A stretch of 64,000 nucleotides of DNA, taken from NCBI GenBank assembly GCA_001584585.1, contig LSYV01000002.1, forward strand, positions 5,887,019 to 5,951,018. The letters run 5' to 3'. Below, piece by piece: positions 11,083 through 24,300 of this stretch (positions within the stretch are counted from its first letter, which is position 1; each line of letters begins with the position of its first letter). The position numbers and the translations under genes are program-made. This DNA is from Gonium pectorale (Eukaryota; Chlorophyta; Chlorophyceae; Chlamydomonadales; Volvocaceae). A model generated the notes under the pieces. That model worked only from the letters and a program-made list of their open reading frames with translations, ran no database searches and was not told where the DNA came from.

Positions 11083-13212
11083 ATGGCTGTGCTTGCCTTA
11101 CCTCGAGGGCCCCTCGTCTCCCTCGGTTCATCTCAGCGCCGTTCTTGCGGGTGAGGCCAGGAGATTCCCGTTGGGACCCGCATCCGCGGCAACTGCAATG
11201 AAGTCGTGGGATTTGAGCAGACGGACTGTGGCGCGAGCATCGGCGAGTACGTGGGCAGCGGGGCACCGGGGAACGGTACGTGTGGGGTGGGGAAAAGCGT
11301 GGGTTGGCAGGCACATACCAGACTGCCACACGGTTTGCAGGCCCTCAACGCGCAAGCAGGCCGTCGGGTGGCCGCACGTGCGTCAGAGGTACGTCGCATG
11401 ACATCAGAGTGTCACCGCAATCGGCAAGGTAGGGTATGCAGTTGGTGACTAAGTGTCGTGTTCTGCAGGCAGTTGCGGAGGCCAGTGAGGAACCCTCCAC
11501 CATCGGTGCGCCCGCCCTTCGGCTTGACACCGTCAAGGTGTGTCGTACGGTATTGAGGGGGCCCATCCGATTGCAGGCCGAGGGCTCGGCCATGGCACCA
11601 GGCGTTTAACAATGCACGCTTGTGTACGGCATTATACGCTGGCATGATATCGAGCTAGCGGGCCTGTGCGTGTGTCATGGCCTGGAGGGGGGACACGGAC
11701 ATTTCAGTTGGCCTTGCAGCCAGCTTGACGACATGCCCCGGCGCATCTAGCCGCAGCACAGTCGTCCTCATGCCCCGACGCAGGCTGCCCTCTTGGACAT
11801 GGTGTTCGGCACGGAGCGGGGCTCGGTCGCACGCAGCGAGGTTCGGGCTGAGGTGAACGAGCTGGTGAGTGAGGCAACGCCCCGTCGCCAGGTCTTTCGG
11901 CACAACGGAGAGCGCACACGGCACGACGTGTGCGTGGCTTCCCCCGAGTGACCTCAGACGTGTATCGTGCGGGCGGGCGTGGCCCCGTGGACCCCGCTCC
12001 TCGTCCTCATCATGACGACATGGCCCCTACCGGTGAACCACATTGAAAACGACACCTGAAGAACGCGCGCATTCGTGGCCCTAAAAATACCGACATCTCA
12101 GCAAGGCCACACAGGGAACGGCGCGGTGCGGCACAGCAGCGTGTCTTGTGTCACGTTCAACCCTCGCTGGTGCTCCACTCGGCCCCCGCCGGCAGGTGAA
12201 CCAGCTCGAGGTGCAGGGCGGCCAGAGGACCGACGTGTCCAGCGCGGGCTTCTCGGGCGCCTGGGAGCTGCTGTACACCAACGCCACCGAGCTGGTAGCC
12301 CTCATCGCTGTCAACCGGCTGCCCCTGCCCGTCAAGATTGGCGCAATCGTGCAGACCATCGACGCAGCCAGCAGCACGGTGGAGAACTCGGTGCAGCTGC
12401 AGGTACGTGAGTAGTGGGCTCTGGGCTGCTGCCATTGACAGGTGGCAGGGGAGTGTCTGTGCAGGGGTGAAAGCGGCAATATGCATGCCCGTTGAGACCG
12501 TTTCTGCCTGCGTGTGCGGGGGGCCGCGGTGACTGCAGGATGCGACACCTGCAACCTGCGTCAGTTGGAATTGCCTGGCTCGGTCTCCATCGTAAACTGT
12601 CCTTGCCTCGCTCCCTGTCCAATCCTCGCCCTCCATAGTTTCCGTTCCTTTTGACGTCGGTATCCACGGTGGCAACCTATGATGTGGCTTCGCCCAAGAG
12701 GTGAATACTGGGGTCACCACACACCTGTCGTACCTGATGGACCCTCTTGGCGGGGCCTGCAGAACGGCCGCCGTTGGACTCACCCCGTATGGGCCTCCTC
12801 TGTCGCTCCCTGGACGTAGCAGCTCCAATCCTTTCACGCGCCTCGCTCGTACTCTACCTCACCGACGCCCCATACCGCCCTGCCCTCCCCGAATGCTCCT
12901 GCCAGGCTGCAGTTCACGGTGGAGCGGGGTGTGCTGCATACGCCCTCCATCGAGGGCTCCCTGGAGCTGCCCGCGTCCATCACGCTGCTGGGCCAGACGC
13001 TGGACCTGGCGCCGCTGCGCGACGCGCTGGCACCGCTGACGCGCGGGGCCGCCAGCCTGGCTGCCTCAGCGAGCGACCTGCTGGGCCAGGCGCCCAACCT
13101 GGAGGTGCCGCTGCAGACGCAGGCGTGGCAGCTGACCACCTACCTGGACGAGGACCTGCGCATCACGCGCGGGGACGGTGGGGCGGTGTACGTGTTCAGG
13201 AAGTTGCCTTGA
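11083..13212 (+). CDS. Plastid lipid-associated protein (PAP/fibrillin family)
   Basis: Plastoglobule or thylakoid-associated lipocalin-like protein thought to bind lipids and quinones. Eight exons, all GT-AG and phase-consistent: 11083-11150, 11221-11275, 11341-11388, 11469-11537, 11784-11864, 12196-12402, 12639-12700, 12906-13212; 298 residues. The first ~60 residues are a chloroplast transit peptide (RTVARAS, RRVAARASE). The PAP domain follows: a short N-terminal helix region (LLDMVFGTERG), the hallmark WELLYTN, the strand segment STVATYDVASPKRLQF, and the C-terminal hallmark in which a second messenger-like strand (WQLTTYLDEDLRITRGDGG) is followed by YVFRK. The final segment matches the typical fibrillin ending (YLD..LRI.RGD.G..FV). 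Exon 7, only 62 bases, was found because the phase between exons 6 and 8 demands it. The exact fibrillin subgroup is unresolved. Confidence 0.95.
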
Positions 13213-14508
13213 AGGCCTGAGACGTGCATGTCACATCCATGCTTGGCCGGTCTACAGACACAGGGGATGCTTGCCAACTCGGTCGGTTGCACGAGATGCG
13301 ACTCGCGTACCAATATCCAGGCCTGGGCACCGCACTAATGCTCATTGAGCGTTCCTCTCCCTGCGCTGGGCCGTAGGACACGGCTTGTGGGGTGCGCATA
13401 CAGCTTCTGAAGCGCACGCTATTGGCTAGATTGACAGCGCTCGTGGGATAGATGGAGATCTGGCGCACGACTGATTCGGGACTACAAGAGTGTAGGATAC
13501 ATGAATTGAATAATGCTGGAGCCAGTGTGTACAGGTCCTAGGACTATGTACAAGCTGACGACTATTCCTGCCCTTCCTGCTTTGGATGGCCGACACAGGC
13601 ACTCGCAACCTTATATGATTTTCGCTGCCCCGCGCACCAGCATTGTCCGGCGGGTCACGTCCAACAGTCCCGCGTCAGATGTCCTTGCTGTCTGCGCGCC
13701 GTCCCTTTGCTGCGCTTTGGCTTGGCCGTAAGCGCTTGCCAAGAAAGTCAAGGTTGCTAGACGTATGTACGACGTGGCCACGACAGTACATGTAGGGTTA
13801 GGCTTTGCAAAGCGCGCCACAAGCCAGCCAACCGAACAAGGTAGCCTCAATCCTGGCTAAACAATCCTACTTTCCCAACTATCAGTCCAGCACGGGTTTA
13901 AGAGCGACCAAAATGAAGCCTTGGTTGGGAAGCTGCAGCGCAAGCTGGGAGCTGTCCCAGATACGCGGAACGGTGATTGCACAACACCCTGATAGGTTAA
14001 CGGTTAAAGGGCCCCTGACGTGGCTCATTGCACTGTACACCAAACCACGCACATCAGCAAGCCACCCGTATGGCCTGCAAATGGCCGGCCGACGCAAGCT
14101 CTACATCGTGGATTCATGGTCTCAGCACCAATCATCCAGAGCCCAGACGAAAGTCCAGACCGGCTATATCCCTTCCTTCAGGACTTCAATGTCAGCATCA
14201 CCACCGCACATCAAATACGGGCAAAGCGTTTGGTCAGCCGCCTGCGTGCATACCAGCCTTCGTATGCGCAGACACTGGCAAAGTCCAGCAAGAAGAGGAG
14301 TCTGCTGTATGGTACACCATCATTCCGCCCCACATGCAGAACGGACCACTTGCTTCGCAGCCAGCCATCCGTTAGCCGAAGCCCTCTAGTATCTACCCGC
14401 GCTTGTGCACTTTCGCCCCAGTCATTGGCCTGGCGCTCGGCCCGCGCTGCCATGCCCCGCCACTCAGCACTCCATATGTCTGACAGTGCTCCCTCCGGCG
14501 CTCCGCGC
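13213..14508. other. Convergent intergenic region between fibrillin and Rab11 genes
   Basis: About 1.3 kb lies between two convergent stop codons. It should contain two 3' untranslated regions. No coding exon, RNA gene or repeat was recognised. Confidence 0.5.
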
Positions 14509-15640
<1,132 letters not shown>

Positions 15641-16676
15641 TTTCTAGATGAATTTGAGCTAAGGATCTAACCGGAGAGACTTGAAATAGTAAGTCGCGCA
15701 GCTGCTAAGTCTGCGCTGCGGTTCGAGTTCAATAAAGGTCCGTGTACTACTGAAGACGGTGAGCTCTATACTGTAAGGGAGCGAATGTCATGATCAGCTT
15801 AGCGCCCGATAACCCGCTACAGCTCGGCAGCCCGACGTACGTCGCCGTACATTGCACAGTGACGCCCCGTTCACACCTAAACACACGCCTCCGCCTACTT
15901 GGGCCCACCTAGAGGATACATAGGCAACCCCACCAACATAGGAACCCTGCCGGTAACCAGGGGGCCAACGCCTCCCATGTATTCGCCGTACAGCACCGGG
16001 CACGCACCGTGAACAGGCGTTTCTCCTTCCCTTAGCCTCCTCGATGCCTAAAACCTTCAATAAACTTCCAATCTAGAGGAAAGCGGGTAAGATACAGGAT
16101 AATACACACGTGCCACAGTTTCACTGCGGGTCCCGCCGCCACCCCATACGTTCATACCTGCACCAAGTACTGGTCACGGCAACTCCTGACGACCTTCATC
16201 ACTCCGGGGCTGACTGCCACCGCGGAAGCATCGGGCTGTACCGCTTTCGTGGTCACAAGCGTACCCGACGTACATCCAAATAGGTGGCGGCAACACCAAG
16301 CCAACGCGTCCAGCTTCTCATCACCCTGACGACTTCTTACGAAAACTATGCAAGGGTCACCGCACTACCTACACATCAAATGCCCATCCAACAGGAATGC
16401 CCGAATCCCTCCAGCCACTGTGCGCCCACACCGCTCCTAATGGCTTGCTTCGCGGTAGCGGTGTGCAAGCATAGCATGGTGAGGTTAGGCAACATGCGCC
16501 CAGGCAGTCAGGCGCTTCGTCCGTCAACCCTCCATGGCAACGTTTAGTAATCCCTCCAGCCACTGCGCCAACACCACGGGAGTGGTGTGAAGCATGGATT
16601 CCCTGGGGTGCAGCACAGCCCGTCATGGCTACCCAGGGCCACAGACAGATGCACGAGGCCACTGTCGCATGTTGTG
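15641..16676. other. Intergenic region upstream of Rab11
   Basis: It contains the promoter and leader of the Rab11 gene (right of its start) and the 3' untranslated region of the MMADHC-like gene. Nothing coding or repetitive was recognised. Confidence 0.5.
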
Positions 16677-17795
16677 CTACACCGCCTGCTTCCCGTTTGC
16701 GTCCTCGATTGCGGCTTGCAGCGCCTCCAGCGGTGCCTCCGTGAAGAGCGACGCCGGGTACACCGCGCTGCCCCACACGGGGTGCAGCAGCACCTGCAGC
16801 GAGGGGCACGCAGCGCGAGACTCGACAAGAGCTGCGAACCCTCCCCCGATGCACAACCGTACACGTACCTTGCAGCAGCCCGCGTTCGCCGTTTGATAGC
16901 CCATGAGCACGCTCAGAGCTGGCACCTCTGGGTAGACGTTGTTGAGGTCCGTGTGAATCATCTGCACACGGGGGACAGGCCCGTGAGGCCCGTGTGTCAG
17001 GGCAGTCCAAGGGCAGCGTGAGGCGGTGAGGGGCAGCCGCACAGACAAGGCATCGCGCGTAGCCTGAAAGGGCAAAAGGTGCCCGAGGTACTGTGGCCTT
17101 GACATGTATGGCAAAGGGCACCGGGGTCAAGCACCGTTCTTGAAAGCCAATAACTGCATCAACCGTCAACGGCCGGAGTGTGCGGTCCCCATCTCCCTAA
17201 ACGCACCGGCAGCCCCGAGCACGGGTCGATGTAGTCGGCCCAGTGTCCAGCGGCTGAAAGCTGTTCACAGACGGCCTTCGCCCAGGCCATGAACTGGGGG
17301 GCAACGGCAGTTTAATGGTCGTCACATGCCAATATGCACTCATCTTGCTATTGAACTTTGAACTTACCCGCTCCAACAGCCTATCCTTCTCGTTCTCCAC
17401 ATTTTCGCCCGTCCTCACTAGGTCCACTGTTGCGTGCTGACAGGTCGGCACGATGAAGAGCTTATCTAGGTCCACTCCTGGTAGTACGGTCTGAATTTCG
17501 CGCCTAATTGACGGAGGGACGCCTGCGGATGGCCGGTGGTGGGGCCGCATGCAAGCACGAGGGGCTGGGCGGACGAATCAAGTGATTATTGTCACTTACT
17601 ATGTACACTGTACTCCATGTTCCATGGCGTAGAGCCCTGCAGCAGCGGCGCCATGGCACTCGAGACCCAGAACAGAACAGCGCCGGGTACGCTTTCTGTG
17701 CTGCAGGGCTGTACAATTAACGTATCCGTTGCACGCGGTCCCTTTGGAAGAACTTCTGCCACTTCTGCGCATGCCGTGATGCCGTACGGCGGCAT
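16677..17795 (-). CDS. MMADHC: MMADHC/CblD-like cobalamin trafficking protein
   Basis: Homologue of the vitamin B12 adaptor that, with MMACHC, directs cobalamin to methionine synthase and methylmalonyl-CoA mutase. Exons on the minus strand: 17795-17600, 17522-17368, 17293-17207, 16961-16869, 16793-16677; phases agree, giving 215 residues. It matches the C-terminal domain of the animal protein: LERFMAWAKAVCEQL, then GHWADYIDPCSGLP, then NAGCCKVLLHPVWG. The Cys pair in GCCK is the one that, from memory of the human protein, includes the cobalt-coordinating residue. The frame stays open upstream to about 18140 but has no further ATG, so an additional 5' exon with a targeting peptide is possible. 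The junction between the third and fourth exons is phase-compatible but a small extra exon cannot be excluded. Confidence 0.88.
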
Positions 17796-18390
17796 TGACA
17801 CGCACGCCGTCCGCCGTCCGAAGATGGGGTCAGGAGGCAAACTGGGGAGTACACTGTGTGCACGCGAGGCAGCCAAAAGCACTGTACTCGGGGACTGATG
17901 AGCATGGCAGTCAGGGCCTCCGCTCCCAGCCCTCCCCTGTGCACGATACAACCGCCGACTTGAGTCAGCAACAGCAACATTGCCCCCAAACGCAGCAAAT
18001 CCAACCTGTGAGCCTAAACAACCTGGGTCCAATGAGCATGTGGCCGTTGCCAGCCACCCAGCTGAAACATTAAAGCCGAAAACCACGTTGGAAGTCAGCA
18101 GCCTGCGTGAAACCTCTGTCCTTGGCACATCCCTGCCCAAACTGGTTGCAACAGCCTCAAGTCCTATGCAATCATGCTTGACGCACTCCTGCTATACGTG
18201 CGTATTCAGAGGTCTGGGTCCTCGCCACACAGCGCACCCCCTGGGCCCTCCTACTTACTTCATGGCACGCGAGGTGACTCCTGGATGCAACATGCATTCG
18301 GAGCCCGCGAAACGCTCAGTTGTCGCGTCAGCCCAGACCCGCGCTCACGCAACGGCACAAACCGAAAATGCGGTAAACACGCAGCTGTGC
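17796..18390. other. Upstream region of the MMADHC-like gene and 3' region of the CPSF-A gene
   Basis: The minus frame of the MMADHC-like first exon stays open to about 18140 without another ATG. The rest is presumed 5' leader, promoter and the neighbouring 3' untranslated region. Confidence 0.4.
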
Positions 18391-21300
18391 TCAGGCAGCC
18401 AGCACGTCCTGCAGAACCTGCAGCACCGACGCCTCCAGGTCCTCCACGCCTGCCCCGCCCTCCGCGCCCTCCGCCAGCAGGTCCCAAATCAGTCCAGAAC
18501 CCGTGGCTGCGCCCGCATCCGTCGGTGCGAGCGCTGACCCGTGGCCGGGACACTGGCGCAGCCCCCCATGCTCAGGCGGGGCGACGGAGCCCTCGCCGAT
18601 CGGCTCGTCGGCCTGGGCCGCCTCCGGCCCCGCCATTGCCGCCGCCAGGCCCAGTCCTGGCTCTGTGGGTCGTGCCGCGATTGGCTGCCCTCCGCAGGCG
18701 GCTGCCAGTGACGCCCGCAGTGCCCCGAGGGGCACCCGCCGCAGGCAGTTCAGCCGCTGCCCGGGCGGCAGCTCCAGAAGCACAGCCAGCTGGTCTCCGT
18801 CCACCACGTCCCGCCCGCCGCTGCCACCGTCTTCATCTGGTGAGTAGAGTGGGCAACACGGCCCGCCAGCGCCAGGCGACCGCGGCGCAGGCAGGACTCC
18901 GGCGGCGACGTGCTCCGCCAGGGCCCGCTGGAGCAACAACAGCAGCGGCGCGGCCGCGTTCGGACATGGCCTCACCGCCATGACGGCTCCGGACAGGCCC
19001 GCCAGCAGCAGCGTGGGACCTTCAGGTGTGCGCGACCGCCCTGGAAGGTTGTGGGGCCACGTAAGCGTAAGGCAGGATTGTGAGCTTGTGGATGCGATGG
19101 GGGTCCAGGGGGTGCACAAGGCGGCTCTACGACTTGGCGCAAGGCGTCCAGAGCCGCTGGCGAGCCCCACGTGCCATGCACGAGACCGCGCCTCATCACC
19201 CCCACCCCGGGGTTCGCCCTTTTTCCTATTGTGACCCCGGGGTCCGCACTCAGGCCCGCACCTGCATTATACCGCGCGACGGGCGCTGGCAGGTGCGCAC
19301 GCAGGCGGTGGGCCACGTCCTGGAGGCGCAGCGCCGCCACCGGCTGCAGGTTGCGTACCGGGCATCCCGGCACCTGCGGCTCCGGAGACAGCAGCACAAA
19401 AGTGCCCGACGAAGCCACGGCCGCAACCACCGGCGCCCCCGCTGCACCCCCCGACATAAGATCGCCGGCGTCAGCTGTCCCAGTTTCCACAGTGGCCGCC
19501 GCGGCCGCCGCAACGGCAGGCTCCTCCTCCTCCGCATCCACGTCCATTGCCTTGGCGGCCGCCGCTTCGGGGCCAGCGGCTGACACCAGCGCCAGCGCCG
19601 TGCCCGACCCCGACCGCGCCGGCGGGCGTGGGGGCAGCAGCAGCAGACTCGTCACCGGGCGCGGCACCACATCCGCGGCCAGCACTCGCAGCGCCAGGGG
19701 CGGCCCGTCCGGCCCGCCCACCGCATCGGGCTCCCCGTGCAGGACTTCGTACAGGACGACGCCCGTGGCTCCGTCGGTCGCCGCCAGCAGGCGGCGCGCG
19801 GGGCAGGCCGCCAGCGCGGTGGCCGGGTTGCGGGTGGCGTGCCAGCCGGTGCGGTGCAGGCGGCCGTCCTGCAGGCGGTACAGGTGCAGCCGCCGGCCCG
19901 CCGCCGCCACCAGCGTGCAGCCGTCGTAGGGGCACACCGCGGTGACCGGCTTGGCCAGCAGCAGCCGCATGACCACCTCGAAGCGCACGCCGGGGGGTTC
20001 GGGCGGACTCGGTGCCGGCTGCGCTGACGGTCCCGCAAGCGCAGGGCCCCGTCTCGACCCGGCGGCGGATCCGCTACCGTCCGCGGCGGCGCTGCCGACT
20101 TGTCCCCTCACGGCAGAGCGCGCCGCGGACGCCTGCACGGTCTCTTGTCGCGGCGTCGTCAGCTGGGGCTGTAGGAGTATGATCTCACCCCCGCCGCGGC
20201 CGCCGCACCCCACAACCAGCAGCGTGGCGGCCTCACCGGGCACACCGCGGCCGCGCGACCGCACGGTGGAGCCCGCGGCCCCGGCCCCGGGACCTGCCAC
20301 CTGCGTGGCGCGCGGCAGCAGCCATGGCGGCCGCGGCTCCGGCGGCCGCGGCTTCGGGGCCGGGGCGGTCGCCCACAAACGCCAACGCCAGACGCTGCCG
20401 CATGCGGCGGGCCAGGGCCACCCTGAAATCCTCACCCCCGGCCCCCCGGCCTCCGCCGGCCCCGGCCCCGGCCCCGCCGGCGGCTGCGGCGGCCCGGCCC
20501 ATGGCCGCACCAGCTCCGCGCAGCTCCGCACCCCCGTCTCGCTGGCCCGCAGCCGCAGCTCCGGCCCCAGCGGCATGGATGTCCGCCTCCAGCTCCTCCT
20601 CCATACGCGCCAGCACCTCCAGCAGAGCCACCCCGGCACCCTCGCCCCCCTCCACGGCGCCCTCGGCCGCGGCGTTCACCCGCTGGAAAGCCGCCAGCAG
20701 CCGCGCAAGGCGGCCCGGGGCGCCCACGCCCTCGCCCTGCCCTGGGTTGTCGGGGCCTTCCTCGCCCCCGCCCTCGCCACTGTCGCTGTCCTCATCGGCC
20801 TCGCCGCCTCCTACGCCGCCGCCCACGGCGGGCGGCGGGTGCCGCGTGGCGGCTGCTCGCCCGCCGATCCCTGCCTCCGGCCCCACGGCCCACGCCTCGA
20901 CGCAGGTTGCAACGCTGCCGCCGGTGGCCGACACGACGTCGTACGACGCAAGCTGCCGGCCGGTGGCGGCGTGCAGCAAGTGAAGCCACTCGGAGCCCTC
21001 TAGGGGAGCCGCCGGGCTAGAAGACTGGCCGCTGGCGGGTGCGCGATGCACAGCGCGCTGCCAGGACACGAGGGGATCGTCCGCCAGCAGTGCCAGGTAG
21101 CCGCGGCCGTGGACCGCTTCGCCGCCACCGCCGCCCTCGCCCTCGCCGTGCGCGTGAGCAGGACCCGAGCCCTCCTCGGAAGCGGAGCCGCCCCGCGGCG
21201 CGGAACCACTGGCGCCCTGCACTTCAGCCTCAGGGCCCTGATGCCCCTCTCGGGATCCGGTGGCACTCTCCGCCGCACCGCTGGAGTCGAAACCCTGGGC

Positions 21301-24300
21301 GGCCGGCTGCAGCTGCAGCAGCGCCCGGGGCCGCCCAATGGGCCGGGTCCCCGGTTCACACGGCGCCCGCCGGCGGCGGCTCACGGCTGCGGCCCCCGGC
21401 GCTGCGCTCCGCAGCATGCAGGGCGGCTGGCGGCCCAGGCGGCAGAGGTGCTGCAGCGACAGCAGGCGGTAAGAGCCGTCGCCCAGGGCCACCAGCGCGA
21501 GCTCCGCCGGCGGCGGCAGGGCCGCCGGGGTGGCAGTGGCGTCCGCGGGCGCTGCGCCGAGCCTGCCCCTGTTCCTGGCGGCGGCGACAGCATGCTGCGG
21601 CAGATAGAGGGGGACGCCCATCAGCGCCTCGGGCTGTGGAACGCCGGCGCCGCCGTTGCGGTCTGTCCAGCCGCCACCTGGCGGCAGCAACGGCAAGCAC
21701 ACCAGCTGGCTGCCGGGGCGGGCCAACTCCACTGCGTGGGCGGCCGCTCCCACCGCCAGCAGCTGCCAGGGCCGGCTGGGCGCCAGCGGGGCGAGCCGCA
21801 GCGGCACCTGCTCCAGCTGCCGGTGGCACAGCCATCGCAGCGCAACGGCGGGGTCGGCATCGGGGGCGGCGGGGCGCTGCGCTTCCTGCTCGTGGCGTGC
21901 GGCGGCGGCATTGCTCGCGCCAGCGTCGCCGACACTGTGATGGCTGCTCGCCGGTGCGTCCGCCTCTGGCCCGGAATGCGGTGGCGCCTCTTCAATCCCA
22001 ATCGCCAGCAGCCCGCCGCTCCGCAGCCCGACCAGGCATACCGGGTGTTCTCCGCCACGGCCCGAGCCAGGGCCAGACTCAGCGGATGTGGGGCCCGGCG
22101 CCTGGCCCCACGCTCGGGCCCCGCCGCGCCGGTCGTCGCCCCTGGCCCCGCTGCCACGCGCAACGACTGCCAGCGCCATGGCCGCAGGGCCCGGCGCCGG
22201 CGACACAAAGGCCACGGACTCGGGAACCGGCGCCGCATGCGGCCCCGTCTCCGTACCCAGGGGCCCGAGGCCCGCTGGGACGGCCGTGGACATCCGCGCC
22301 AGCTGCGTGCAGCACAGTCCGGACGACCCGTGGGTCAGCAGTATCAGTCGGATGCTGGGGGCGTGGTCGCCGATCAGGAGGTGATAGCGCCAGGCGACGG
22401 GCGTCGCTGCCGTGGCTGCCGAGGGGGCGCCTGCACGAGCCCCGCCAACGGGAAGCGCCGACCCGCAGGAGCCCGCCCTCGGCGGCAGGGGCGGCAGTCC
22501 CCCCGCGAGTCTGTGCTGCCGCCGCTGGCGGCAGGCAGGCGAATGGACGCTGCAGCAGCTACCGCCGCCACTGCCGCCGTATCGGTAGCAACTGCATCTG
22601 CAGCAGCACCAGCTGCAGCCGCTGCAAGGCTCGGCCGGGAGCGGCTCCGTGACAGCGGCTGCGCGAGCGGCCGCGCGGAGGGCGTCGTCGGGGGCGGCAG
22701 GGCACGCAGCGCACAGCAGGATGGCTCGTTCTCCAGCGGCGGACTGCTCCCAAGCTCCCTCAGGCTGCAGCCGCCGCGAGGGCGCTTGCGTCCGGCGCCG
22801 CCGCTGATGCTGCGGGTCGGGCCACGGGAGCGCCCCGCCGAGGCGCGGCCATCCGCGGTGGTGACGCTGCTGGCAGCGCCACTAGACTCTCGCCTCTCAG
22901 CTGCGTCTGCGACGCCCAGCACCTGTCGGGGTCGGAACGGGAGTGGGATGCGGCTGGTGCGGGCGAGGTGCGGGAAGCGCCTTTGGCGGGCGTGTCGGGG
23001 TGCGAGGGTTGTCTCGCGCACAGAGGTCCGCACAGGTCTGCTCAGAGTTCTGCATCGGGCATGACAGCCATCCTGGGCCCGGTCTGCTGGCCCCTCCCCT
23101 CCCCTCCTCGCCCCTAGTGCGAGTACTAACCGTCAAGGTGCGGTCCTGCCGGCGCACCAGCACCACACAGCCGTGCGCCACAGCCGCCAGCGCCACACCG
23201 CCAGGCCCAGCGTCCCACCAAGCCGCCGCGCCGTGCGATACGTCCACCTCCCCCTGATCCTGCGACTGCGTCTGCGCGGGGTCGGCTGCACCCGCCATGA
23301 CCATGACCTCGGAGGCAGCCGCGGCACCGCCGGAAGCAGCGGCGTTACACCAGGCGTTAGCGGCGTTGGCTGCAGTACCGCACACGTGACCTTGGGCGGC
23401 ATCCTCGGCCGCACCGTCGGCGAGCCTGCCGTCGACTTGCATGGACTCAGCGACTGTGGCAGTGCCGTCGTCGTCGCCGTCGGTACAAACTGTCGAAGCC
23501 GCCTCGCCGCTGACAGAGTGGCCCCAACCGGCACCGGCACCAGGCCCCGGCGGCGTTCCCCCCTCCAGCGCTGCACCGGCAGCCGCCGCCGCTACCTGCG
23601 CTAGGGCAGCAGGCGAGCCGACGCTGCCGGCCAAGGCGAGCTGCCCGGACATTTCAATGCCGGACCGGGTCGCCGACATCGAGGCCGCCGGCGCGGCGGA
23701 GCCCGAAAGGTACATAGCAATGGGCGCTGCGCGGCTGGCCACCCCTGGCGCAGGCAGCGCTTCTGCCTCTGCGCTGCCGCCACCGCCGCCACCGCCGCCG
23801 CCCGCGGTGCCCGCAACAGCCCACCCAGTCTCTACGGGACCCCGCTCCTCGAATCGGCTGCTCTTTGGGCTGGGCCAGGTACTGCGCGGCAGAGACTCCC
23901 AGGAGCCGCATAAGCCGCTGCCGCTGCCGTAGCCGGGGAGGAGGCTCTCGGGGGCGCCCAGGTCGGGAGGGGACCCGGAGGGCCCCGCCTCGCCGGCTGC
24001 AGCAGCGGCGCCAACGACTGGGGCAGGGCCGGCGCCTGCGGCTGCAAGGCCGGAGAGCAGCTCCAGTGGAGACAGCAGCACACCCGAGGGAGTGACCTGC
24101 GCAGCGCAGACGCGGGCGAGAGACGCGTGGAGCCCGAGCCCGCTCGCCGCAGCCGGTCATGTGCGGGCTGTAGGTGTGTCTAGCAGGAGCAGCCAGAGAT
24201 TTGGGCGTTACCTCAGGAGGCAGATCCGCAAGCAGACGGCCCTGGCCCCGTGGGTACAGCGGTAGCCCGTCTGCTGCGCCATCCCATCACAAGCACCAAG

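Noticed and set aside
17796..18140. In-frame extension of the MMADHC-like first exon to 18140
   Set aside because: The frame is open but starts at a TTG, contains no ATG before 17795, and shows no similarity to the family.
21039..23064. Long open frames on the plus strand, up to about 670 codons
   Set aside because: They are antisense to the CPSF-A coding exons in very GC-rich DNA, have Arg/Ala/Pro-rich low-complexity products, and lack family motifs. The minus strand carries the conserved domains.
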